A DNA stretch of 37,090 nt from Sphingobacterium sp. (GTDB lineage: Bacteria; Bacteroidota; Bacteroidia; Sphingobacteriales; Sphingobacteriaceae): positions 1 to 37,090 of the forward strand of contig JAITLV010000303.1 in NCBI GenBank assembly GCA_031277685.1, in the 5' to 3' direction. The position numbers and the translations under genes are program-made. Each line of letters starts with the position of its first letter. Positions within the stretch are counted from its first letter, which is position 1. Under the pieces are notes generated by a model. That model was given only the letters and a program-made list of their open reading frames with translations, was not told the DNA's origin and did not search any database. Positions 8,025 to 15,917 of this stretch are shown one piece after another.

Positions 8025-11000
8025 ATGAAACATTTAAGAAACACAATTTTTATTTTATTATTTCTGCCGTCAATGCTACTATCGCAGACCGCACAAACAG
8101 AAAAGTTTCAGGTTTATCCGCCAAACGCTTATGCTTTAGGAAGGTATGGGGATATTCCTGTTGATTATTCAACCGGAGTTCCTAACATAAGCGTCCCTTT
8201 AATATCTATATCCGATAAAGATCTTACAGTTAATGTATCCTTGTCGTATCACGCAACAGGAATTAAAGTTGACCAAGAAGCAACATGGGTTGGATTAGGA
8301 TGGGTCCTGAATGCTGGTGGAATTATCACTCGTGATATAAGAGGTAAATCTGATAAGGGTCAGACAAGACCGATTATAGAAGACTTTGTCCCGGATTATT
8401 CAAATTATAATAGTTCGCTTGACCAATATCTAAATACAGTAACACCCAAAATACAGCAGATAGCTAGTCCTTCAGAAGATTTTTATGATGGAGAGTCTGA
8501 TATTTATTATTATAATTTCAATGGACGAACCGGAAAATTTTTTCTAGATAACAACAACAATGTATGCTTATTTAAACATGATGACATAATAATAGATAAG
8601 AATACTTTTACAATAACAGATGATACAGGCGTAAAATATTTTTTTGATAAACCTGTCTATATACAACAAGGAGCAAAAGTTAATATTACCTCTTGGTACT
8701 TAACGAAAATGATCAGCCCGACAGGCGGTGAAATTAACTTTGAGTATGAAAATAAAACAAATTATTATGCTGTGTCGCGAAATCACACGGCGTGCTTTAT
8801 TAACGCGAGTACGGCCACAGGAAGTCTTAGCATCAATGAAGCATCTAATCATGCAGGAGACGTATCTTCGAAGTATTATATAATTGAGCCTCTTCTTAGC
8901 AGAATAACAACAAAGTCTGGGCATTATATAAATTTAACTGCTCCTATGGAAAACCGAAGAGACGTTGAGAATTTCTCAGGAAGAACATTAAAAGAGATTT
9001 CTTTGTATAATGACCGTAATGAACTTCAAAAAGGGATAGAGCTTAATTATGACTATTTTGAAGCAAACACGTCTCGTCGTTATAAAAATCGAGAGAATAA
9101 TGAGGTAAGCAGTCTCGATTACTTAAATTATCGACTTCGGCTTGAGTCAGTAAAAGAATTTTCAAACTCAAAGGAATATGCCTATACATATCATTTCGAA
9201 TATTATGGAGATAATAATCCTGTCACAGATGATGTTTATACTCTTCCTTATCGCCTGTCTCCCTGTCAGGATCACTGGGGATATTATAACGGTAGTTATA
9301 ACAAGACTATTTTCCCTGGAAATAGTAATGATAATTATCCTTATATAGAAACAGATCCATGGTTTACACAGATCGTCGCAGGGTATGAACCCATTGATTT
9401 GTCACCACAATCTCATAAAATATATGGTGCAAATAGAGAACCAGATGGAGAAGCACTCAAAGCTGGCACATTGAATAAAATTATATATCCTACCGGTGGA
9501 TATACTCAATTTGATTTTGAGGCTAATGGGGACGGAAATATAAGAGGCGGCCTTCGAATTAAACAAACTGAAACCTTTGATAATCAAGGTAATATAAGTA
9601 AAAAGAAATACAGTTATTCCGGTATTGATGATGATTTAGTATATGTAAACAAAAGTAGGAACTATTATCATACTTATTTATATAACCCTATTCTTTTTAA
9701 TTATAATACTGGTCCAGGTTCTGAAGGTGACACTTACAAATTTCAGTTAATAAGAAGTGCTCTAATTTACATGGGTGTACCGCCAGAGTTAGTTTATCAT
9801 GAAAACTATAATAAATTTATTCCGGAGTGTGCTTGTGGAACTTATTTGCGGGTTGTAAAGATTGACGGAAGCTCTCCTTTAAGGCTCGGTTTAGAAGGAG
9901 AGACAGCTTACTCGAAGGTTATAGAAGAAGTAGAGGGATTTGGTAAGACAGAATATAATTATACAAACTGTAAGAGTCAGTATGACGACTATTCCCCTGT
10001 CGATTATCCTGAAACATATAATGCTTTTTTTACAGGCTCGATACAAACGCTTAGCTCGTACTGGGAAAATAAAAATTTTTCTGGCACAAGCACTAATTGT
10101 TTCACTTTTCCTTACCCAAGTTCTATAGATTATGGATGGCAGAGTAAGCTCTTAAACTGTAAACGATTGTATGATAAAGATGGAAAGCTTGTTGCCGAAG
10201 ATTCTATTTCGTATACAACTAAATTATTCCATGCGGTCCCTAATTTCAAAGTTATCAAATTATCTGATCATTACTACACGTACACCCGCTCTTATAATAC
10301 CGGAGGTATGACGAAGATAAGCAAAGAAATCAATCGACAATACACGCCAGATGGAAGGGTGGTTCGGATCAGTAACGAATATGATTACTTATCATCATAC
10401 CATAAGAAAGTAACAGAGAAGAGAACTGGGATAAGCCAGGGAGACATTACAACAACAAAATATTATTACCCTCAAGATTATGGAAATTATTTCAGTGTTC
10501 TCAAAAGTAAGAACATTATTGCTCCTATCGATGAGAGAAGGTATAGAGGAAATAAACTGGTTTCAGGGAAACAAATCGAATATAATAATAATGGGCAACC
10601 TATAATGACTTATAACGCCGAGTCTGCTGGCGATATCACTTTCAATGCCAGTGCCCCGTTTACCTTTTCACCCTATCAAAAGTACTCCTACGATGCAGTT
10701 AGCAACAATTTGCAAACGCTCACGGTACGCGATGGTATTATCACCTCCTATCTCTGGGGGTACGGTGGGCAGTATCCAGTTGCTAAGATCGAGAATGCGT
10801 CATATGCGGAGGTACTGCTTGCCCTGGGAGGAGGGACCGTTGCCACAAATAAAATCAACGCTTTGAATTCTCCGGCGGTTTCCGATGCCCTTGTAAAAAG
10901 CACAGTGGATGCCCTTCGCAACAGTACGAACCTGCGCAAAGCACAGATAAGCAGCTACACTTACAAGCCTCTTGTTGGTATGACGAGCATGACCGATCCG

Positions 11001-11108
11001 CGAGGAATCACGGAGTATTACATGTACGACGGTTTTCAGCACCTAAAGGACGTGCTGGATTTTGAGGACAACGTATTAAAGAACTACAACTATCATTACA
11101 GGCCCTAA
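8025..11108 (+). CDS. Secreted RHS-type protein, N-terminal partner
   Basis: The 1027-residue protein has a Sec signal peptide (MKHLRNTIFILLFLPSMLLS, then QTAQT). The opening domain, about residues 25-130 (YGDIPVDYSTGVPNISVPL, LSYHATGIKVDQEATWVGLG), is typical of the N-terminal part of large Bacteroidota RHS/YD-repeat toxins, related to SpvB/TcdB-like shells. The body has many Tyr-Asp-type repeat pieces, and the end (SYLWGYGGQYPVAKIENA; DPRGITEYYMYDGFQHLKDV) is a normal RHS-repeat region. There is no RHS core and no toxin tip. The stop is 3 nt before the next RHS gene, so the two probably build one shell. Base composition changes near 10,610: AT-rich before, much richer in GC after. Confidence 0.8.
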   Translation: MKHLRNTIFILLFLPSMLLSQTAQTEKFQVYPPNAYALGRYGDIPVDYSTGVPNISVPLISISDKDLTVNVSLSYHATGIKVDQEATWVGLGWVLNAGGIITRDIRGKSDKGQTRPIIEDFVPDYSNYNSSLDQYLNTVTPKIQQIASPSEDFYDGESDIYYYNFNGRTGKFFLDNNNNVCLFKHDDIIIDKNTFTITDDTGVKYFFDKPVYIQQGAKVNITSWYLTKMISPTGGEINFEYENKTNYYAVSRNHTACFINASTATGSLSINEASNHAGDVSSKYYIIEPLLSRITTKSGHYINLTAPMENRRDVENFSGRTLKEISLYNDRNELQKGIELNYDYFEANTSRRYKNRENNEVSSLDYLNYRLRLESVKEFSNSKEYAYTYHFEYYGDNNPVTDDVYTLPYRLSPCQDHWGYYNGSYNKTIFPGNSNDNYPYIETDPWFTQIVAGYEPIDLSPQSHKIYGANREPDGEALKAGTLNKIIYPTGGYTQFDFEANGDGNIRGGLRIKQTETFDNQGNISKKKYSYSGIDDDLVYVNKSRNYYHTYLYNPILFNYNTGPGSEGDTYKFQLIRSALIYMGVPPELVYHENYNKFIPECACGTYLRVVKIDGSSPLRLGLEGETAYSKVIEEVEGFGKTEYNYTNCKSQYDDYSPVDYPETYNAFFTGSIQTLSSYWENKNFSGTSTNCFTFPYPSSIDYGWQSKLLNCKRLYDKDGKLVAEDSISYTTKLFHAVPNFKVIKLSDHYYTYTRSYNTGGMTKISKEINRQYTPDGRVVRISNEYDYLSSYHKKVTEKRTGISQGDITTTKYYYPQDYGNYFSVLKSKNIIAPIDERRYRGNKLVSGKQIEYNNNGQPIMTYNAESAGDITFNASAPFTFSPYQKYSYDAVSNNLQTLTVRDGIITSYLWGYGGQYPVAKIENASYAEVLLALGGGTVATNKINALNSPAVSDALVKSTVDALRNSTNLRKAQISSYTYKPLVGMTSMTDPRGITEYYMYDGFQHLKDVLDFEDNVLKNYNYHYRP

Positions 11109-11111
11109 ATC

Positions 11112-14100
11112 ATGAAAAAGTTATTGATCTCTATCCTATCGTTACTTTTTAGTTTTTTCCTGTCGGCACAACCGGCTGACCTTGTGCTGACAGCATATAA
11201 TAATGAGACGACTATACGCGCTGCTAACAGCATCACACTGAAAAGCGGTGTCCATATCCCCTCGGGGAAGAACGTCTTAATAACGGTCGGCGGTTACCCG
11301 AGTATCGTAAGCATACCCAGCAGCGGCCAGAATTATATATTGACACGGACTTTTCGGGATACGATAAAGCTGGCGCAACTTGGGAACCAGCGCACGATTG
11401 GACAGGAGAACCAGAGTATCCAGTACTTTGACGGATTGGGGCGCCCGAGCCAGGCGATCCAGCTGATGGCCAGTCCGACGTATAAGGACATTGTACAGCA
11501 TATTGAATACGATGGGTTTGGACGTGAGTCGACAAAATATCTTCCCTATGGCGAGAAGTCAGGGAATGGCAGTTTCCGTACGGGCGCTAAAACAACACAG
11601 TCGGACTTTTATAAAGACGGTATAGGCTGGGATGCAGCAGTCGTGAAGACGCCGAGCCCGTATTCGGTTACCGTTTTTGAGAACAGCCCGCTGAACCGCG
11701 TGGTGGAACAGGGGGCGCCCGGGGCTTCCTGGCAGCCCGCTACGACAAGGGGTACGGCAGGTCGTACGGTGGTGACCGAATATGGCACCAACGGCACCAA
11801 TGATGTCAGGCTGTGGACAATTAACAGCACCGATAACGGTGCCACCTCGGGCTATTACCAGCCCGGCAGGCTTTACAAGACAATTGTCAAGGACGAAAAT
11901 TGGGTAGCTGCCAACGGTAAAGCCGGTATCGTGGAGGAATACAGAGACTTTGAGGATCATGTGGTGCTTAAACGGGTGTGGGAGACAGACAGCAAAAAAC
12001 TTGAGACACATTATGTATACGACGATTTTGGCGACCTGCGCTATGTGGTCCCACCGGGTTACACGACCACGACGATAACGGACAACAATGTGGACTTTAA
12101 TGAACTATTGTATGCGTACCGGTATGACGGCTGGCGAAGGCTGATTGAAAAGAAAGTCCCCGGCAAGGGTTGGGAATATCTTGTATACAATAAGAATGAC
12201 CAGGTGGTGCTGACACAGGATGCTGTGCAGCGTGGCCAGAATAAATGGAGCTATACCAAATACGATGCTTTCGGCAAGGTGGTGGAGAGCGGGCTTTACA
12301 GCAATACGAAGCTTACCACGCGCAAGACAGCACAGGATTCAGTAGAGGCCCACAAAACACCGGGAGCGAGCGTGCAATACTACTGGGAGGAGCGCACGGG
12401 TGCAGCAAACTATAGCAACCGTTCCTTCCCGACATCTTCGGGCAAAACGGTGCTGCTGACCAATTATTATGACGACTATGCATTCAAGACGGCATCAGTA
12501 CTTCCCGCCACCGGTGGTCTTGACAGTACCCGTATGGTAAAAGGGCTGCTTACGGGGACTAAGATCAGTAAAGACGACGGCACCTCCCCGTTACTTTCGG
12601 TGAACTATTATGATATGTATGGCCGTGTGATAGAGACGGTTTCGGACAACCACCTTGGCGGTGTGGACCGTATTACTAATACTTACAATTTTTCCGGGGA
12701 TCTTGTTACCAGCAAACATCAGCACCGTATCAGCGGTTCTACGGCGGTAACCACGATTATTACGAGCAATGAATACGACCATGTCGGCAGACTGGTGCAA
12801 ACGAAAAAGAAGGTAGGCAGTCAGACAGAGGTAATCCAGAGCAAACTTGCCTACAATGAGATCGGTCAGCTGAAGGAAAAGAAGCTGCACAGCGAGAACA
12901 GCGGTACCAACTTCCTGACCAGCATTGCTTACCAGTACAATGAGCGTGGCTGGCAGACCAAATCCAGTTCGCCGCAGTTCACCTCACAGCTGAAATATAT
13001 TGACGGCACGGTACCACAGTACAACGGAAATATCGCCCAGCAGCTCTGGGGGTACGGGGCTACCACGAGCAGCACATTCAATTATAGCTATGATGCATTG
13101 AACAGGTTAAAGAATGGATCGAGCACAGGTACGGTGATGAGCGAGGCGCTGACCTATGATGACATGGGGAATATCCGGACACTGGTACGGGATGGCGGCA
13201 CTACGATCAGCTATGCCTATAACAACAGTAACAGGAGCAACCGGCTAGCGAGTCTTTCGGGCGGACTGACAGGCACCTTTACCTATGACCTGAACGGAAA
13301 TGCGACAAAAGACCGTACGGGTATGGCACTGACCTACAATTACCTGAACCTGCCTAAAACGGCAAACAGAACTGGTACCAGTGTGAGCTACCTGTATGAT
13401 GCCATGGGCACTAAACTGAACCGTAAATCTACCGTTGGCACAATTACGACCGAGCAGGATTACATAGGGGGTATCGAGTACAGCAGTACAGGTACATCGG
13501 GCAAGGTTATTGAGCGCATCGCTACCGACGAAGGTTTTTTATTGAACAGTTCGGGCACGTATAGTTACCATTACAATCTGACGGACCATCTGGGCAATGT
13601 TAGGGCAGTATTGAAGAAGGGATCAAGTGCCACAGTTCCCGAGATTGTACAGAAGCAGGATTATTATCCTTTTGGCAAGACGAAATCTATTGCAACCAGT
13701 GTCAATAATAAGTATCTTTACAATGGCAAGGAGATGCAGGCAGAGCTGAATGGGGGCACGCATACCTTGGGAAGTTCTTATGTACTGGAAGGACAGCTGG
13801 ATTACGGGGCAAGGTTCTATGATGCGGAAATAGGTAGATGGAATGTGGTTGATCCGCTGGCGGAGAAGGCATATAACTGGTCACCTTATCGTTACGGTTA
13901 TAACAATCCGATGAAATTCACAGATCCTACAGGTATGTTAGAGGACTGGGTGAGTATGAACGGAGAGGTCTTTTACGACAGTCGGGTTGTTGATCAAGCT
14001 ACTGCAAATGAGTTCTATGGGAGCGGGGCTACCTATCGAGCTGTAGGATTCAAATACACTTCTTCGTCAGGAAATCAGGTCGAACTAGGCGATCATGGTT

Positions 14101-14666
14101 TCTTTCGTTCCAATGGAGAAGTGTTCAACTCACCAGATCTAGGTGAATCAGCGATCATGTCTGGCCCGGTTGACAATTCTGGTAAAATTATGAAAGCCGG
14201 CCTAGCTATTTCAGCAGGATTATTAGCGGATGATATTACGGGAATTGGAGTTGCTGATGATATAGCAATTCCAGGTGTTCTATTAGCGGCGGGGGCAGGT
14301 TCGATATTAGGAAAGATGAGCTTTGAGTTGGATAAAATAAGGGCAAGGCAAAATACGGGTCCTCAAGGATTTCAGTATGCTCTTCTTGTAAACGCAGCAG
14401 GAGATTATCCAATATTCTCTCGAGGCTCTTCAAGTTCTACAGGCAACATGCATTTAAATAAAGGTGATGTTTGGAAGTATGGGGAAACTACCTCATCAGA
14501 TAGGTACTCTCAAGATTACCTAGACGGAATTGGTGCTGGAGGAGTTAATATTCAGCCTCAGTTTTATGGCAATCAGATGCAGATTAAAGTTGCTGAAAAG
14601 GTCAAGATCTATAATTACTTTTTAACAAACGGACATCTGCCTCCAGGTAATAAAATTTTTAGATAA
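11112..14666 (+). CDS. RHS repeat protein with variable C-terminal toxin domain
   Basis: The 1184-residue protein has its own signal peptide (KKLLISILSLLFSFFLSAQP). The N-terminal DUF6443-type region contains YFDGLGRPSQAIQLMASPTY and EYDGFGREST. YD repeats cover the middle. The RHS core includes TDHLGNVRAVLKKG (near residue 825) and DYGARFYDAEIGRWNVVDPL (near 897-916), ending at about 942 with DPTGM. The last 240 residues are the variable tip: a Gly/Ala-rich hydrophobic segment (about 1025-1060), then about 1085-1184 with QYALLV, WKYGETTSSDRYS, AEKVKIYNYF and HLPPGNKIFR. The order of Y, YG-T, R, E and N matches GIY-YIG/URI nucleases, so a DNase-type effector is proposed. The tip is more AT-rich than the core, as expected for an exchanged cassette. 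A likely immunity gene starts 5 nt after the stop. Confidence 0.85.
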   Translation: MKKLLISILSLLFSFFLSAQPADLVLTAYNNETTIRAANSITLKSGVHIPSGKNVLITVGGYPSIVSIPSSGQNYILTRTFRDTIKLAQLGNQRTIGQENQSIQYFDGLGRPSQAIQLMASPTYKDIVQHIEYDGFGRESTKYLPYGEKSGNGSFRTGAKTTQSDFYKDGIGWDAAVVKTPSPYSVTVFENSPLNRVVEQGAPGASWQPATTRGTAGRTVVTEYGTNGTNDVRLWTINSTDNGATSGYYQPGRLYKTIVKDENWVAANGKAGIVEEYRDFEDHVVLKRVWETDSKKLETHYVYDDFGDLRYVVPPGYTTTTITDNNVDFNELLYAYRYDGWRRLIEKKVPGKGWEYLVYNKNDQVVLTQDAVQRGQNKWSYTKYDAFGKVVESGLYSNTKLTTRKTAQDSVEAHKTPGASVQYYWEERTGAANYSNRSFPTSSGKTVLLTNYYDDYAFKTASVLPATGGLDSTRMVKGLLTGTKISKDDGTSPLLSVNYYDMYGRVIETVSDNHLGGVDRITNTYNFSGDLVTSKHQHRISGSTAVTTIITSNEYDHVGRLVQTKKKVGSQTEVIQSKLAYNEIGQLKEKKLHSENSGTNFLTSIAYQYNERGWQTKSSSPQFTSQLKYIDGTVPQYNGNIAQQLWGYGATTSSTFNYSYDALNRLKNGSSTGTVMSEALTYDDMGNIRTLVRDGGTTISYAYNNSNRSNRLASLSGGLTGTFTYDLNGNATKDRTGMALTYNYLNLPKTANRTGTSVSYLYDAMGTKLNRKSTVGTITTEQDYIGGIEYSSTGTSGKVIERIATDEGFLLNSSGTYSYHYNLTDHLGNVRAVLKKGSSATVPEIVQKQDYYPFGKTKSIATSVNNKYLYNGKEMQAELNGGTHTLGSSYVLEGQLDYGARFYDAEIGRWNVVDPLAEKAYNWSPYRYGYNNPMKFTDPTGMLEDWVSMNGEVFYDSRVVDQATANEFYGSGATYRAVGFKYTSSSGNQVELGDHGFFRSNGEVFNSPDLGESAIMSGPVDNSGKIMKAGLAISAGLLADDITGIGVADDIAIPGVLLAAGAGSILGKMSFELDKIRARQNTGPQGFQYALLVNAAGDYPIFSRGSSSSTGNMHLNKGDVWKYGETTSSDRYSQDYLDGIGAGGVNIQPQFYGNQMQIKVAEKVKIYNYFLTNGHLPPGNKIFR

Positions 14667-14671
14667 AGAAT

Positions 14672-15130
14672 ATGAATATTCGTTTTGGCATAACAATGGA
14701 TGCGAAATGTGAGAATAAGACAGATCTCATAATTAATCTCTCAAATGAGATGAAAGCTTTCTTTGAAAATAGAGATTATGGGAATGATATAAAAAATTAT
14801 ACAATTGGTTTCAAAAGCGTGGACATACCAAAAGGTTATGAGCATCTATTTAAACAACATAAACCATCGTATGTGAAGGATAAAACAACAATAAACAAAT
14901 TCACTGGTGAAAATCATAGAATGTATAAACTTTTTTTAGATGATATCACTCTCACACCTGAGGAATATAATGCGTTTATTTCATCCTCTGATGAGGATGG
15001 TTTAGAATTGGTTAAGCGAAGAATCATAGACTCATTATCAAATTTAGATAAGTTGCCCAAGTCTGTAAAAGATTTTGATAAAGAAAGGTTCAAAAAGGAT
15101 ATGAAGATTGTTCTGGGCTATTCTGTCTAG
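14672..15130 (+). CDS. Candidate immunity protein for the upstream RHS toxin
   Basis: The 152-residue charged cytoplasmic protein has no signal peptide and no family I can name with certainty. Readable features are an N-terminal beta strand (NIRFGITMDAKCE), a helix (LIINLSNEMKAFFENR) and a C-terminal Lys-rich helix. Its position, 5 nt after an RHS gene with a variable tip and just before a terminator, is the standard place for the cognate immunity gene of a polymorphic toxin. AT-rich base use matches the toxin tip and not the RHS core, consistent with co-transfer. Function is inferred from context. Confidence 0.65.
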   Translation: MNIRFGITMDAKCENKTDLIINLSNEMKAFFENRDYGNDIKNYTIGFKSVDIPKGYEHLFKQHKPSYVKDKTTINKFTGENHRMYKLFLDDITLTPEEYNAFISSSDEDGLELVKRRIIDSLSNLDKLPKSVKDFDKERFKKDMKIVLGYSV

Positions 15131-15201
15131 AGCATTTAAGCAGACTTCAGAAGTTACTGTTTTTTTTTGTAGAAATCGAATAGGCAAATTTATACAGTTA
15201 C

Positions 15202-15230
15202 CGCCCAATCTTTATCAGATTGGGCGTTTT
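15202..15230 (+). terminator. Rho-independent terminator after the immunity gene
   Basis: A perfect 10-bp stem (CGCCCAATCT at 15202-15211, AGATTGGGCG at 15217-15226) with a 5-nt loop is followed by TTTT. It sits 71 nt after the immunity stop and 10 nt beyond the end of the convergent XRE gene. A weaker relative of this hairpin lies after the second immunity gene. Confidence 0.8.
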
Positions 15231-15235
15231 AGTGT

Positions 15236-15571
15236 CTACAAAGCGGCGATGCTCTTCAGCTTGGCTGCTTTGATAAAAGCGTTAATAGTAGCGAAAATAT
15301 GCGCCCTGTTCTCCTCATCGAGCCCCTGTACCTCTTTTAACAGCTTAAGCATCTCGTTGTCGATCTGCTCATACTCGCCGTCCTTGACGAGATAGTCGAG
15401 TGTTACACCCAGTGCCTCGGCCATCTTTGCAGCCACATCAATGGATGGTATGTTCTCGCCTCTTTCGTACTTTCCTATAATGTCTCCGGAGGTACCGACT
15501 TTCTTGCCGAGTTCCCCCTGTGTCATCTTTTTCTGTTTGCGTGCAAACGCTAATCTGTCTCCAAAAGCCAT
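15236..15571 (-). CDS. XRE-family transcriptional repressor
   Basis: From ATG 15571 the product is 111 residues: an N-terminal Cro/CI-type HTH (MAFGDRLAFARKQKKMTQ, ELGKKVGTSGDIIGKYERGE, IDVAAKMAEALGVTLDYLV), followed by a short helical tail (about 68-111) probably used for dimerisation. An upstream in-frame start at 15622 is rejected because a -7 box (TATATTTG) lies inside it. It is transcribed divergently from the ATPase/recombinase operon, and two perfect copies of a 13-nt repeat lie in the shared promoter region, so autorepression and control of the recombinase genes is the likely job. A relic of a homologue lies at 6926-7084. Confidence 0.88.
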   Translation of the reverse strand: MAFGDRLAFARKQKKMTQGELGKKVGTSGDIIGKYERGENIPSIDVAAKMAEALGVTLDYLVKDGEYEQIDNEMLKLLKEVQGLDEENRAHIFATINAFIKAAKLKSIAAL

Positions 15572-15609
15572 AAATACTTCTGTTTTATGAGTTATTATTG
15601 AATAATATT

Positions 15610-15617
15610 CAAATATA
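15610..15617 (-). promoter_or_regulatory. -7 promoter element of the XRE gene
   Basis: The minus strand reads TATATTTG, an exact TAnnTTTG match, 38 nt before the ATG at 15571. One copy of the 13-nt repeat lies immediately upstream (15624-15636), in the spacer to the expected -33 region. Confidence 0.6.
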
Positions 15618-15623
15618 GCCAAC

Positions 15624-15680
15624 GTATATGTTAGATAAAAATCAAATAGTTCTTGATAATAAACTTTGTATATGTTAGAT
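15624..15680. promoter_or_regulatory. Two 13-nt direct repeats, candidate XRE operators
   Basis: GTATATGTTAGAT occurs perfectly at 15624-15636 and 15668-15680, 44 nt apart. The first lies just upstream of the -7 box of the XRE gene; the second overlaps the -7 box of the divergent operon. This placement is what is expected of repressor sites controlling both promoters. Confidence 0.6.
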
Positions 15681-15683
15681 TTG
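15653..15683 (+). promoter_or_regulatory. Promoter of the symE-like/ATPase/recombinase operon
   Basis: TTG (15653-15655), a 20-nt spacer and TAGATTTG (15676-15683) match the Bacteroidota pattern. The predicted transcript starts about 15690, 30 nt before the symE-like ATG. The second 13-nt repeat overlaps the -7 box. Confidence 0.55.
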
Positions 15684-15722
15684 TGAGGTATAGGTCGTAT
15701 AAAACTTTTTAAAAAAAATATT

Positions 15723-15917
15723 ATGGCATAACAGACAAGACAAACGACATTACAGAAACGTTACCGCAAAAGCGGTTACCGTTATGGGGGCGGCAGGGTC
15801 GTTCCCGAGCTCCGGCTATCGGGTGTATGGTTGGAAGAAATGGGCTTTACCGGAGGCCAGAAGGTGGATATCACGGTCAGCAGGGACAGGCTCATCATCA
15901 CAAGGGGCAATGGGTAA
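15723..15917 (+). pseudogene. SymE-like toxin reading frame with a stop at codon 3
   Basis: The frame begins ATG GCA TAA and is then open for 61 codons to TAA 15915-15917. Its product contains RVVPELRLSGVWLEEMGFTG followed by GQKVDITVSRDRLIITRG, which is the SymE family core (AbrB-like fold; VPE.RLSG.WLEEAGF....V.V....L.I). SymE proteins are small RNA-targeting toxins of type I toxin-antitoxin systems. The TAA at codon 3 would stop translation; a single base change from a sense codon such as AAA explains it. No ATG, GTG or TTG start is available before the core motif. The stop overlaps the ATPase start (ATGGGTAA), which also shows that the frame was once translated. It is either a recent pseudogene or a sequence error. 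Confidence 0.8.

Noticed and set aside
11233..12011. Long minus-strand open frames within the RHS gene
   Set aside because: They are shadows of the repetitive, GC-richer RHS coding sequence with no domain features.
15784..15909. N-terminal 42-residue extension of the ATPase frame
   Set aside because: It is the symE-like coding sequence read in another frame; the ATG at 15910 overlapping the symE stop is the proper start.
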